Shown: one piece after another, positions 1 to 7,700 of the stretch
Layout of the letters: every line of letters starts with the position of its first letter
How positions within the stretch are numbered: position 1 is the first letter of the stretch
Assembly (NCBI GenBank): GCA_018223105.1
Contig: JAAEYY010000007.1
Location: 8,263 to 59,754, forward strand
Origin: a bacterium
GTDB lineage: Bacteria > Bacteroidota > Bacteroidia > NS11-12g > UBA9320
Direction of reading: 5' to 3'
Length of the DNA: 51,492 nt
Translations under genes and position numbers: made by a program
Notes under the pieces: generated by a model
Databases searched by the model: none
Seen by the model: the letters and a program-made list of their open reading frames with translations, nothing else
Told to the model about the DNA's origin: nothing

Positions 1-723
1 CTTGAGGAACTTCGATCTCACGATAACCGCGCATTTACTTTTGGTGAAGAGCTGGATTATCGGGTGCATTACGGTTGGATTAATGCAGCAACCATCAAGT
101 TTAAAGTCAAACCTGAACCCGTTAAAATCAAAGGGAGATCTACCTTTAATGTTATAGCGTATGGTAGAACCAATAAATCTTTTGATTGGGCCTACAGAGT
201 GCGAGATTACTTTGAATCTTATATTGATAGTCAGAGTATGGCTCCATTAAAGTACTTCAAAACTGTAGAAGAAGATGAGTACAAGGACGTAGATTTGGTG
301 TATTATGATCATCAAAAGAAATGGCTAACCGGTAAGAAGAAGAGCATGGAAATGCCGGCTTATGTTCAGGATGTGGTAAGTGCAGTGTTTTATGCAAGAA
401 CAATAGATTTCTCCGATGCTTATGTAGGTGAAACCTTTCCTTTGGATATCTATTTGGACCAGAAGATTTACTCTTTAAAGTTTAAGTACTTAGGAGTTGA
501 AACTATAAATGCCGATGTAGGAAAAGTAAGATGTATCAAGCTGAGACCTCAATTGGTTGTAGATCGTGTTTTTAAAGACGAAGATGATATGACCATTTGG
601 GTGAGTGATGATGCCAATAAAATTCCGATCCGAGTTCAAACCGATATTTGGATTGGATCTTTAAAAGTGGATTTGGAAAAATATAAAGGACTTAAAAATC
701 CATTCAGTGCAAAACTGAAATAA
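1..723 (+). CDS. DUF3108 domain-containing protein (5' end outside window)
   Basis: The reading frame is open from the first base, so the N-terminus lies outside the window; an internal GTG at 64 is not the start. The visible 240 residues begin with a segment reading AFTFGEELDYRVHYGWINAA, typical of the N-terminal part of DUF3108 proteins. These are predicted periplasmic or outer-membrane-associated beta-rich proteins common in Bacteroidota and Proteobacteria. The rest is beta-rich with many lysines and aromatic residues, ending about 50 residues after a WVSDDANKIPIRVQ segment that resembles the family's C-terminal strand (D..PvR...). No function beyond the family assignment can be given. A strong terminator follows directly. 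Confidence 0.75.
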   Translation, partial: LEELRSHDNRAFTFGEELDYRVHYGWINAATIKFKVKPEPVKIKGRSTFNVIAYGRTNKSFDWAYRVRDYFESYIDSQSMAPLKYFKTVEEDEYKDVDLVYYDHQKKWLTGKKKSMEMPAYVQDVVSAVFYARTIDFSDAYVGETFPLDIYLDQKIYSLKFKYLGVETINADVGKVRCIKLRPQLVVDRVFKDEDDMTIWVSDDANKIPIRVQTDIWIGSLKVDLEKYKGLKNPFSAKLK

Positions 724-748
724 AAAAAGGGGCTTTCGGCCCCTTTTT
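724..748 (+). terminator. Rho-independent terminator after the DUF3108 gene
   Basis: A 10-bp perfect stem (AAAAAGGGGC pairing with GCCCCTTTTT) with a 5-nt loop starts right after the TAA stop and ends in a T run. The A/T flanks make it usable in both directions, so it could also end the minus-strand gene at 772. Confidence 0.9.
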
Positions 749-771
749 AATTTTACAATGTTTTGAGTTTA

Positions 772-1374
772 TTAGAAACGCACGCTTAAGCCTCCGTTAA
801 CTGCGTAAGGCACTCCGATACCCACTTCCATATTGATTCCAATATTGTCTGTGAAATAATAACGTGCACCTAAAAGAGTTAAGCCCATGGTAAAACGGTT
901 TCCATCAAAAATATCTAATGTTTCAAAATTTTCATCCGTTGAGTTCTGGCTGAAGTTTCTGAATAACCATCCCACACGCAAGCCACTATATAAGTCTAGT
1001 TTGTCAGAACTTAAATAATGAAAATTAGGTCGAATTGAGATGTTAGTTCTTGTGCCTGAAACAGTAACATTTTCAGTAGTTGAATCTCCTTGGTCAAAAT
1101 AGGTGTAAGTGAAATCTGACTTAGTAGACTGATAACCGAAGAATAATCCCATACTGAACTTATCCGTTACACCATAATCAAAAGAACCAATGATGACAGG
1201 AGTGGTGCTTAATTGAGCATTGTCATCTGCAAGTTCATTGACGGCGGCAGACAAGCCATTTCCAATAATAGAATAACCTGCGTTTAGACAAACAACAGAC
1301 TGTCCTTGTTCCGTTTGTGCTTGTAATCCTGAGAATATCAGGATAAAAGAAGCGAGTAAAGTGATTTTTTTCAT
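772..1374 (-). CDS. Outer-membrane beta-barrel protein
   Basis: The 200-residue protein has a clear signal peptide (MKKITLLASFILIFSGLQAQ) followed by alternating amphipathic strands. Examples are FDYGVTDKFSMGLFFGYQS, ISIRPNFHYLSS, LYSGLRVGWLF and MGLTLLGARYYFTDNIGINMEVGIGVPYAVNGG. It ends in LSVRF, an aromatic C-terminus expected of an outer-membrane barrel. Length and pattern fit the small 8-strand OmpW/PorT-like barrels of Bacteroidota. It is transcribed away from the promoter side of the tsaB operon and separated from tsaB by 77 nt. A specific function cannot be inferred. Confidence 0.75.
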   Translation of the reverse strand: MKKITLLASFILIFSGLQAQTEQGQSVVCLNAGYSIIGNGLSAAVNELADDNAQLSTTPVIIGSFDYGVTDKFSMGLFFGYQSTKSDFTYTYFDQGDSTTENVTVSGTRTNISIRPNFHYLSSDKLDLYSGLRVGWLFRNFSQNSTDENFETLDIFDGNRFTMGLTLLGARYYFTDNIGINMEVGIGVPYAVNGGLSVRF

Positions 1375-1451
1375 AGTATCATTTTGATATTCAAATTTCA
1401 GAAAATTAATTCTTAGCTTCGATCATCTTACCCACAAAGAATTAAACCTGC

Positions 1452-2159
1452 TTATTTTTTAGGAGATGTTGTATATACTGATTTTATATAGTTTGGCTCG
1501 AAATAAGCGAGATCTTCAAAATCTTTATTTATGAATTTATCATAGGCAAAAGGGAGTAAATGTTCTGAGTTGAGGCTAAGTTCGGGAAGTGATTTTATTG
1601 CTTTGTATTCATCCCTTTTTGATAATTTTTCGCATCCACTTCCTGCAAATGCAATTTGACCCATTGCATCTATTTTACTCAGAACTTCTTCTGTAAGGCT
1701 AACAAATTGTGCTTCAAAGGCTGCTCGAAATTTACGATTATAAACAGCTACATAGGCATCCTCTCTTCTTGCGTCTATAATGCCGCCATAAAGGTCGTAA
1801 TGAGGGTATGATTTGAAAGCAGCATAGGCCCAAGCTTGTAGAGTAGGTACTGAAATCAATGGGATTTTAGAAGCATAGCAAATGCCTTTGGCCAAACTAG
1901 CTCCGATTCTTAAACCGGTATAAGAACCAGGCCCCTCACTCAGTGCAACAGCGCTTAAGTTGGAAGTACTTATGTTCTGATTTTTTAGTAGTTCTTCCAC
2001 CATCGGTGCCAATAATTTGGAATGAGAATTAGGTTCGGCTATTGTTTTTTGATCTAAAATTAATTGACCTTTACTTATTCCTGCAGAGCAAGTGTTGCCG
2101 GATGTTTCAATTAGAAGTATGTGTGATTCTGTACTCAGGGTATTTATTTCTCCATGCAA
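1452..2159 (-). CDS. tsaB: tRNA threonylcarbamoyladenosine biosynthesis protein TsaB
   Basis: TsaB is the ASKHA-fold partner of TsaD and TsaE in making the t6A37 modification of ANN-decoding tRNAs in the cytoplasm. The family's N-terminal phosphate-type motif is seen in HILLIETSGNTCSAGIS, and the strongly conserved EGPGSYTGLRIGASLAKG segment is present, followed by the IDARREDAYVAVY region. The start is uncertain. An ATG at 2237 would add about 26 uncharacteristic residues and overlap the upstream gene by 131 nt. I chose the TTG at 2159, which gives 235 residues, close to the family length, but still overlaps the upstream gene by 53 nt. Third gene of a minus-strand operon. Confidence 0.9.
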   Translation of the reverse strand: MHGEINTLSTESHILLIETSGNTCSAGISKGQLILDQKTIAEPNSHSKLLAPMVEELLKNQNISTSNLSAVALSEGPGSYTGLRIGASLAKGICYASKIPLISVPTLQAWAYAAFKSYPHYDLYGGIIDARREDAYVAVYNRKFRAAFEAQFVSLTEEVLSKIDAMGQIAFAGSGCEKLSKRDEYKAIKSLPELSLNSEHLLPFAYDKFINKDFEDLAYFEPNYIKSVYTTSPKK

Positions 2160-3291
2160 AGATAATGAAGATAATTGCGGCCAAAACGAGGATGGGGTAG
2201 TTAAATGAGAGCAAATTTCCCGTGCCCACCACTGCATTTATTGGAAGAGACAAGATAATAAACCATATGGATGAAACCCACATCGCTTTATTGTCTCGAT
2301 AGAAATAGGCCATGGGTAAAAGGAACAGAAGTGCATCATATGTGAGGTGGTAACTAAAGAAGAAAGAACTCAGGATTAATAAACTTAATAGTGCTATTTC
2401 AGTAATCTGTTTTCTGTGATAAAGCAGAGCGAGTATTCCAGCTGAAGCTATTTGGAATGTAAGACCGAGCTTGGTCCATAGACCTGCCGGGGCCGAGAAA
2501 TAATAATCGAGTAAGATGCTGATATCGGAGTTGCTATAAGTGTAGATGTTCAAAGGATGTGGTTGATATAAAAAGGCAAAGAACTGATCTGCTCTTTGAA
2601 GAAACTCAGAAATAACATCCGGATTCTGAATCAAGGCCGGGATGAGCAACAGTACACCACTTATGGCCATGGTTAATAGAACCTTAAATCGTTTTCGAAT
2701 CAACAGAAACAAGGCAAAAGGCAAAACAACCGTAAATTTCAAAAGACTTAATCCCAATAATATTCCTGCTAGTAGCGGTTTTCGCTCTAGGTAGCTGAAT
2801 GAGATTAAAATGAGGGCAAATACGGGTAGGAGAGGCTGACCCAATGATAATGCTGAGAAAGCTGCTTTAGAGCCTAGGGCTAAACAGATAATTAGTGCTG
2901 ATTGAGATATGCAATTTATCCTATAGAGTATATAGATAAAGGACAGCAAGCAGATCGCCCACCATATCCATCGTATACTTAACCAGCTAAAATATTTCAA
3001 CCAGAAGAGCATAACAGGCGATTGGGGAGGATAATTTACAATGGAATAAAACTCATCTCCAAGATCTGTATTGCTGCTAAAGCCCTCCTGTTGTTTTAAT
3101 TCATCCCATTTTTCATGAGCTACGCTGTCGTTATAGGATGGTTGATCTTCAAAGAATAGCAAAGTTTGTACGTAGAGACCTCTAAAATCGATAGGGTCAC
3201 CTCCATGCCAGTTTTTCTCATATGCACGATAGAGGTTAAATGCAATGAGAATAAATGAAATTAGATATAATACCTGTTTTTTATTGGGCAA
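2107..3291 (-). CDS. Glycosyltransferase family 87 (DUF2029-like) membrane protein
   Basis: This is a 394-residue multi-pass membrane protein. After the first membrane helix it has a large loop with the acidic GGDPIDFRGLYVQ segment. This is followed by ten or so hydrophobic helices and a short basic tail. The pattern (first loop with a D-F/Y motif, then polytopic helices including an LLSLLKFTVVLPFALFLLI-type segment) fits GT87/GT-C enzymes that use polyprenyl-phosphate sugar donors at the outer face of the inner membrane. Substrate unknown. Its start overlaps the end of the gene at 3281 by 11 nt and its end overlaps tsaB, so the three are probably co-transcribed. Confidence 0.7.
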   Translation of the reverse strand: MPNKKQVLYLISFILIAFNLYRAYEKNWHGGDPIDFRGLYVQTLLFFEDQPSYNDSVAHEKWDELKQQEGFSSNTDLGDEFYSIVNYPPQSPVMLFWLKYFSWLSIRWIWWAICLLSFIYILYRINCISQSALIICLALGSKAAFSALSLGQPLLPVFALILISFSYLERKPLLAGILLGLSLLKFTVVLPFALFLLIRKRFKVLLTMAISGVLLLIPALIQNPDVISEFLQRADQFFAFLYQPHPLNIYTYSNSDISILLDYYFSAPAGLWTKLGLTFQIASAGILALLYHRKQITEIALLSLLILSSFFFSYHLTYDALLFLLPMAYFYRDNKAMWVSSIWFIILSLPINAVVGTGNLLSFNYPILVLAAIIFIIFAWRNKYPEYRITHTSN

Positions 3292-3769
3292 GTTCCTTTA
3301 TCTTTTTTGATAACCAGGACTCTCTTAAAGGCTTCACTAAACCGGTACGGATTGAAGCTAGTTCGTAGATGGTAGTATCTAGAATTAAAGAGTCTTTGTT
3401 TATAGCCCCGCTTTGAAATGCTTCATTTATTTGAGTCATGGGGATCAGTTGTATTTCATCTTCTTTCAGAAAAGGGATATTAAGTCGGTTAAACAAATCT
3501 AATCCGTAGATCTGATCAATATTGCGAATTTCTTGTACCGAAGTATCAATGGAGCAACCCGAAGCTGCTTCAAAACCTTCATCTGCTGCTATTATTATGA
3601 TTTGATTCTTGTAAATCTCAAAACCGGCATGTAATGCTTTGCCATGTGCGCTCCAATTTGATATGAACTTGTTAAGTTTTTCGGAGATTTCTGATTCTTC
3701 AGTTGAAGTGAGTGTTCTTGAGGCAGTGTATATCCATACTCTACCATTTCCTTGAAGTGCTGAAAACAT
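3281..3769 (-). CDS. Small conserved Bacteroidota protein (often mislabelled ABC transporter ATPase)
   Basis: The 162-residue protein carries segments RVWIYTASRTLTSTEESEI, FISNWSAHGKALHAGFEIY and ASGCSIDTSVQEI. These match a small protein family widespread in Flavobacteriia that databases often call ABC transporter ATPase. No Walker A motif or ABC signature is visible, so that label is not supported by the sequence. It is probably cytoplasmic with no signal peptide. First gene of the operon with the GT87 protein and tsaB; it starts at an ATG 122 nt from the divergent membrane-protein gene. Function unknown. Confidence 0.7.
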   Translation of the reverse strand: MFSALQGNGRVWIYTASRTLTSTEESEISEKLNKFISNWSAHGKALHAGFEIYKNQIIIIAADEGFEAASGCSIDTSVQEIRNIDQIYGLDLFNRLNIPFLKEDEIQLIPMTQINEAFQSGAINKDSLILDTTIYELASIRTGLVKPLRESWLSKKIKELAQ

Positions 3770-3843
3770 ACTGCGAATTTAGAATTGATTTTTGTGCTTC
3801 GTCGATAAAAGCGTGGGATTTCATCGGAATCGAAAAATAAATC

Positions 3844-3873
3844 CTTGAAATCTCCGATTTGAATTTAACTTTG
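3844..3873 (+). promoter_or_regulatory. Bacteroidota-type promoter for the CreD locus
   Basis: An exact minus-7 box TAACTTTG (TAnnTTTG) at 3866-3873 is preceded by TTG at 3844-3846, a spacing of 19 nt that fits the Flavobacterium consensus. Transcription would start around 3880, a few bases before the ATG at 3892. The minus-7 box overlaps the inverted repeat described next. Confidence 0.6.
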
Positions 3874-3890
3874 AAATGCAAAGTACTTTT
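3868..3890 (+). promoter_or_regulatory. Operator-like inverted repeat ACTTTG-N5-CAAAGT
   Basis: ACTTTG (3868-3873) and CAAAGT (3879-3884) form a perfect inverted repeat with a 5-nt spacer, followed at once by a third half-site-like ACTTTT (3885-3890). It sits on the minus-7 box and ends 1 nt before the start codon region of the membrane protein at 3892. The same arrangement recurs at 6146-6168. A likely binder is the winged-helix regulator encoded at 5841 (inference). Confidence 0.6.
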
Positions 3891-3891
3891 T

Positions 3892-4515
3892 ATGAGCAAG
3901 AATAATCCTATAGATGATCTCCGCGAAATACGCTCCATAATGGAGAGTTCATCGCGCTTTATGTCCTTAAGCGGTATGTCGGGAGTTATGGCCGGAATCT
4001 ATGCCTTAGTTGGCGCTTGGTTTGCCACTAATCACTACCAAAAATTAATCGATATGCACGATTATTGGCCTGCTTTCTCTCAAAAACCCATGTTCTATAG
4101 TGGTTTTTTTGGAATTGCTGCGGCGGTAGTTGCTCTTTCATTAATTACTGGGATTGCACTTACTGCCAGAAGAGCTAAAAGAGATAATAAAAGTATTTGG
4201 GATAAAGTAGCTAAGAGAATGTTAATCAACCTTTTTATTCCTTTGGCTACAGGTGGAGTCTTTTGCTTGTCGTTAATGTACCATGGTAACGAGGCTTTTA
4301 TTTATTCTGCCATGCTCATGTTCTATGGTTTGTCACTGATCAATGCGAGCAAATACACATTAAAGGATATTTATGGATTAGGATTGATAGAAATTGCACT
4401 TGGTCTGTATAGCGCCATAGATCTCAGCTCGGGATTAATGAATTGGATTATAGGATTTGGTGTAATGCACATAGTATACGGGATTTATATGTACATCCGA
4501 TATGAACGAAATTAA
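3892..4515 (+). CDS. Polytopic inner-membrane protein of the CreD locus
   Basis: I chose the ATG at 3892 (protein MSKNNPIDDLREIRSIMES...) because the upstream in-frame start at 3859 lies inside the promoter and operator. The protein has 207 residues: a short cytoplasmic acidic/basic N-terminus, then about six hydrophobic helices (near residues 20-40, 65-90, 110-130, 135-155, 158-177 and 180-203). The short loops include a RRAKRDNKSIWDKVAKR positive stretch, and the tail is YIRYERN. No enzymatic motif is seen. It is the first gene of the locus, 9 nt before the creD start, so it is probably co-expressed with CreD and the regulator. Function unknown. Confidence 0.75.
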   Translation: MSKNNPIDDLREIRSIMESSSRFMSLSGMSGVMAGIYALVGAWFATNHYQKLIDMHDYWPAFSQKPMFYSGFFGIAAAVVALSLITGIALTARRAKRDNKSIWDKVAKRMLINLFIPLATGGVFCLSLMYHGNEAFIYSAMLMFYGLSLINASKYTLKDIYGLGLIEIALGLYSAIDLSSGLMNWIIGFGVMHIVYGIYMYIRYERN

Positions 4516-4524
4516 GAATGCCTT

Positions 4525-5844
4525 ATGAATGTAATAGAACGAAATTCTGCGCTGATTAAACTCGCCATAGTGGGGGTCTTAGCGGTATTGTTACTCATCC
4601 CTTTGAGTATGATTCAGTCCTTAATTAATGAACGAGCTGAACTCTACAAGTCTGTCCGAACTGAAATAGGGAATAGTTACGGTGGAGTACAAGAACTTAC
4701 CGGGCCTTATCTCAGTGTGCCTTACTACGAAACCAGGAAAATAGAAGGAGAAGACCGATTGTATAGAATGTACGTGCACTTGCTACCCGAGGAATTGAAT
4801 ATAAAGGGTAGTTTAGATACCGCTATTCGCAATAGAAATATTTATAAACTGATGGTGTATAGCACCGACCTTGAGATTTCTGGCGTGTTTGATCAAAGTA
4901 AATTTGAAATCGCCAAAATTCCTGCGAGTAAACTTCAGTGGGAAAATGCGGTTTTGAATCTGGGTGTTAGCGATCTTAAAGGTATTAGAGAAGAAACAAG
5001 GATTATGTGGGGTGATAGCTCTGCTGTATTTGGTCCCGGACTGAGCAACGTTAATGTTGCTCCTACCGGAATATCTGTTCCTTTAAAGGTTAGCGATAAA
5101 GGCAAGGTATCCTTTTCGATGGATCTTGCGTTAAAAGGGAGTGAAGGCTTGTTTTTTAAACCTTTAGGTAAGCAAACCAGAGTGAATATAAGCTCTAGCT
5201 GCCCTAACCCTTCTTTCAAAGGGAGCTATCTCCCGGATTTTGAGAAAAGTGAGACGGGTTTTGCTGCTCAATGGAATATTCTAGAGCTCAATCGCAGTTT
5301 TCCGCAGGCCTGGACCGGAGCAATGCCGGAAATAGACCAATCCGACTTTGGCTTGAACCTTATGATGGATGTAGAACACTATCAAAAAACGATGCGATCG
5401 GTGAAATATGCCATGTTATTTATTGTGCTCACCTTCTTATCTTTCTTCTTTATTGAGATTTTAAATGCCAAGAGAATTCATCCCGTTCAGTATACTCTGA
5501 TCGGACTTACTCTGGTGGTTTTCTATATTCTTTTACTTTCCTTATCTGAAACTTTTGGATTTAATGTGGCTTATTGGCTGTCTACCGGGGCGGTAATACT
5601 TTTGCTAAGCACGTATATTGCGGCCGCTTTGAAATCAGTGAGGCTAACTGGTATTTTGACCTTTGTTTTGGTCTTGATTTACGCTTTCATTTATGTGATC
5701 ATACAATTGGCAAACTACAGCCTATTGATGGGAAGCATTGGACTCTTTGTATTCCTTGCAATACTTATGATTCAATCGAGAAACGTAGATTGGTATAGCA
5801 TTGGAAATAAAAAAGAAAATGAAATAGCGGTAGAAGAGATATGA
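4525..5844 (+). CDS. creD: CreD-family inner-membrane protein
   Basis: The 439 residues show the CreD layout. There is one N-terminal helix (about 11-34), and a large periplasmic beta-rich domain of about 260 residues that starts with YGGVQELTGPYLSVPY. Five closely spaced C-terminal helices run from YAMLFIVLTFLSFFFIEIL to the FVFLAILMIQSRNVDWY end. In E. coli CreD belongs to the CreBC regulon and affects envelope integrity and colicin/beta-lactam tolerance; the biochemical role is unknown. Here there is no CreBC pair, but an overlapping winged-helix regulator gene follows (ATGA overlap), as is common in Bacteroidota. It is shorter by some tens of residues than some family members, with no sign of damage. 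Confidence 0.85.
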   Translation: MNVIERNSALIKLAIVGVLAVLLLIPLSMIQSLINERAELYKSVRTEIGNSYGGVQELTGPYLSVPYYETRKIEGEDRLYRMYVHLLPEELNIKGSLDTAIRNRNIYKLMVYSTDLEISGVFDQSKFEIAKIPASKLQWENAVLNLGVSDLKGIREETRIMWGDSSAVFGPGLSNVNVAPTGISVPLKVSDKGKVSFSMDLALKGSEGLFFKPLGKQTRVNISSSCPNPSFKGSYLPDFEKSETGFAAQWNILELNRSFPQAWTGAMPEIDQSDFGLNLMMDVEHYQKTMRSVKYAMLFIVLTFLSFFFIEILNAKRIHPVQYTLIGLTLVVFYILLLSLSETFGFNVAYWLSTGAVILLLSTYIAAALKSVRLTGILTFVLVLIYAFIYVIIQLANYSLLMGSIGLFVFLAILMIQSRNVDWYSIGNKKENEIAVEEI

Positions 5845-6128
5845 TTGAGAATTTAAACAAGGCGTTTGAGAGTAGGATTAGGTTAGGGATTATGAGTATC
5901 CTTATGGTAGAAGATCGCCTTGATTTTATTACTGCAAAAGAGCGACTCGGTTTAACCGATGGCAACTTAGCAAGTCATACTAACTCTTTAGAAAAGCTAG
6001 GATACTTAATTATTGAAAAAGAGTTCGTGGGAAGAAAGACCCGCACGAGCTATATAGCAACAGAAAAGGGCCGCAAGGCATTCAAACAACATTTGGATGC
6101 CTTGGAGCAGCTCTTAAATGGCAGCTAA
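5841..6128 (+). CDS. Winged helix-turn-helix regulator (HTH_34 type)
   Basis: A 95-residue, single-domain DNA-binding protein. The segment LGIMSILMVEDRLDFITAKERLGLTDGNLASHTNSLEKLGYL is a typical MarR/ArsR-like helix-turn-helix with recognition helix GNLASHTNSLEKLGY. It is followed by the wing KEFVGRKTRTSYIATEKGR and a short dimerisation helix. There is no ligand-binding extension. Its start overlaps the creD stop (ATGA). The ACTTTG-type repeats in front of 3892 and 6173 bracket this gene, which suggests it represses or autoregulates the locus; this is inference from position only. Confidence 0.85.
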   Translation: MIENLNKAFESRIRLGIMSILMVEDRLDFITAKERLGLTDGNLASHTNSLEKLGYLIIEKEFVGRKTRTSYIATEKGRKAFKQHLDALEQLLNGS

Positions 6129-6145
6129 TATTTTTTTGAATTTAA

Positions 6146-6168
6146 ACTTTGAAACACAAAGCACTTTG
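6146..6168 (+). promoter_or_regulatory. Second copy of the ACTTTG operator-like motif
   Basis: ACTTTG (6146-6151), CAAAGC (6157-6162) and ACTTTG (6163-6168) reproduce the order and spacing of the motif at 3868-3890, including the upstream GAATTTAA. It ends 4 nt before the ATG at 6173. Two matching copies in front of two transcription blocks of one locus point to one shared regulator. Confidence 0.6.
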
Positions 6169-6172
6169 AAAT

Positions 6173-6853
6173 ATGAAAAGAATTGAATTATTTATGAGTT
6201 TTCTACTGGAACATAAGGTAGAAGCTATTCAAATGAGCTTACGCAGCGAATTGCCTAAGTCAGTGATACAAGGCTTATTGGCCTTTTCTATCGCCTCACT
6301 ATCTCTGTTTGGATTTTTAATTGGCATTAGTCATTCACCATTACAAGCAGCTTCCTCTATGATAAAACTGCCCCTCTTGTTCTATGGGTGTGCCATGGTC
6401 TGTTTTCCCACCTTGTATTTATTCTTGGCATTATTAGGAGTAAGGTTAAATATACGGTCGATCGCCCAATTTATGTTGGTTTGTTTGGCCCTTACATCCG
6501 TGATTATTCTCGCTTTTTGCCCCATTACCTTATTCTTTGCCATTAGTGGCACACCCTACTTTTATTTCAAGCATATCAATGTGTTGATTTTAGGCTTGGC
6601 AGGATTTAGTGGCCTTTACCTCTTCTATAAATATTTGATACTCGAATTGCCCCAAGACTTTACTGCTAAGGAAAGGCGACGAGTTTTGTTATTTATTTAC
6701 TCCTGGATTTTTATCTATGGAATAATTGGTGCCAACATGGGCTTTAGTATTAGCCCGGTCTTTGGAGATCCTGCACAGGACTTCATGTTATTTACTCATT
6801 CCAACGAGAATTTTTTCACTCACATTTTACATCAATTTTTTCCATTATTATGA
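6173..6853 (+). CDS. Polytopic membrane protein, unknown
   Basis: A 226-residue protein with an amphipathic cytoplasmic N-terminus (MKRIELFMSFLLEHKVEAI), then about five to six hydrophobic helices. Examples are VIQGLLAFSIASLSLFGFLI, FMLVCLALTSVIILAFCPIT and VLLFIYSWIFIYGIIGANMG. The tail NENFFTHILHQFFPLL is aromatic. A highly basic cytoplasmic loop (TAKERRRV) precedes the last helix. No catalytic motif is recognised. It follows the second operator-like motif and overlaps the next gene by 4 nt (ATGA), so the two form a pair. Likely part of the same regulon as CreD (inference). Confidence 0.7.
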   Translation: MKRIELFMSFLLEHKVEAIQMSLRSELPKSVIQGLLAFSIASLSLFGFLIGISHSPLQAASSMIKLPLLFYGCAMVCFPTLYLFLALLGVRLNIRSIAQFMLVCLALTSVIILAFCPITLFFAISGTPYFYFKHINVLILGLAGFSGLYLFYKYLILELPQDFTAKERRRVLLFIYSWIFIYGIIGANMGFSISPVFGDPAQDFMLFTHSNENFFTHILHQFFPLL

Positions 6854-7581
6854 GTAAGGAGTCTAGAAAAACATTGATTTGGTTGGCTGTTTACGCTATC
6901 GCGATGGCCTTCCTTGAAACTTCAGTAGTAGTTTATATCCGGGAGATGTACTATCCTGAGGGATTTGGTTTCCCACTAAAGCCTATTGCATCTAACATTG
7001 CAGTAATCGAGGTTTGGAGAGAGTTTGCAACATTGGTTATGATCTATGTGGTAGGAGCGATGGTCACTAAAAAACAATCCCTCAGATTTGCAAATTTCCT
7101 TTATGTTTTTGCTATATGGGATATCTTTTATTATGTCTTTTTAAAGGTCCTACTTAATTGGCCGGAGTCTATGCTCACCTGGGATGTATTATTCCTAATA
7201 CCGGTAACCTGGGTTGGCCCTGTAGTTGCTCCGGTACTAATTTCACTTTTAATGATCGCCTGGACCCTCATTCTCCACCGATTTGGTTATCATAAAAATT
7301 CTAAGCTAAATAGAACTGAATGGGTTTTGCTCATCACGGCTGCTTTGGTGGCAATTGTGTCGTTTACAGAAGATTATGTAAGCTATGTCAATGGTCGTGC
7401 AGAATATTCCTATTTGGACACAGGAAAAGACTTGTTTCAAGCAGCAACTACATATGTTCCTACTGACTTTAATTGGGCCTTATTTAGTGTGGCTGTGGGG
7501 ATGATATTGGTCTCCATGGGACTCTATGTCACCAGAATTAGATCTATGCAAAAGAGATTGGAAATGAGTCAGTTGATGTGA
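6850..7581 (+). CDS. Polytopic membrane protein, unknown
   Basis: A 243-residue protein with about six to seven membrane helices. They start with TLIWLAVYAIAMAFLETSVV, whose conserved-looking FLE and YIREMYYPEGFGFPL follow, and go on through FATLVMIYVVGAMV, FLYVFAIWDIFYYVFLK, LFLIPVTWVGPVVAPVLISL, LLITAALVAIVSF and FSVAVGMILVSMGLYV. Similar proteins are known as conserved hypothetical membrane proteins in Bacteroidota. It overlaps the preceding membrane-protein gene by 4 nt and ends the locus; a terminator hairpin follows at 7613. Confidence 0.7.
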   Translation: MSKESRKTLIWLAVYAIAMAFLETSVVVYIREMYYPEGFGFPLKPIASNIAVIEVWREFATLVMIYVVGAMVTKKQSLRFANFLYVFAIWDIFYYVFLKVLLNWPESMLTWDVLFLIPVTWVGPVVAPVLISLLMIAWTLILHRFGYHKNSKLNRTEWVLLITAALVAIVSFTEDYVSYVNGRAEYSYLDTGKDLFQAATTYVPTDFNWALFSVAVGMILVSMGLYVTRIRSMQKRLEMSQLM

Positions 7582-7612
7582 TTTATTTCGATGTTTAGGT
7601 TTATTTGGTTTT

Positions 7613-7645
7613 GAAGCCCGGATGAATGTTCGGGCTTTCATTTTT
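7613..7645 (+). terminator. Terminator of the CreD-locus transcript
   Basis: GAAGCCCG (7613-7620) pairs with CGGGCTTTC (7631-7639) across a 10-nt loop, followed by TTTTT. It lies 32 nt after the stop at 7581. Confidence 0.8.
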
Positions 7646-7647
7646 GA

Positions 7648-7677
7648 TAAAAAAAGCCCGAGAGAAATCCCGGGCTT
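7648..7677 (-). terminator. Terminator of lpdA
   Basis: On the minus strand, AAGCCCG pairs with CGGGCTT and is followed by a run of seven Ts. It lies 24 nt beyond the lpdA stop. Its stem sequence AAGCCCG/CGGGCTT is the same as in the facing plus-strand terminator at 7613. Confidence 0.85.
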
Positions 7678-7700
7678 AATCTATATAGCGTGTATTATTC

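Noticed and set aside
3281-3769. ABC transporter ATPase label for the small conserved protein
   Set aside because: No Walker A, ABC signature or Walker B motif is present; the label is an annotation habit, not a sequence-based call.
3741-3938. Minus-strand open frame of 65 codons across the divergent promoter
   Set aside because: It overlaps the promoter, the operator and the starts of two supported genes and has no recognisable protein features.
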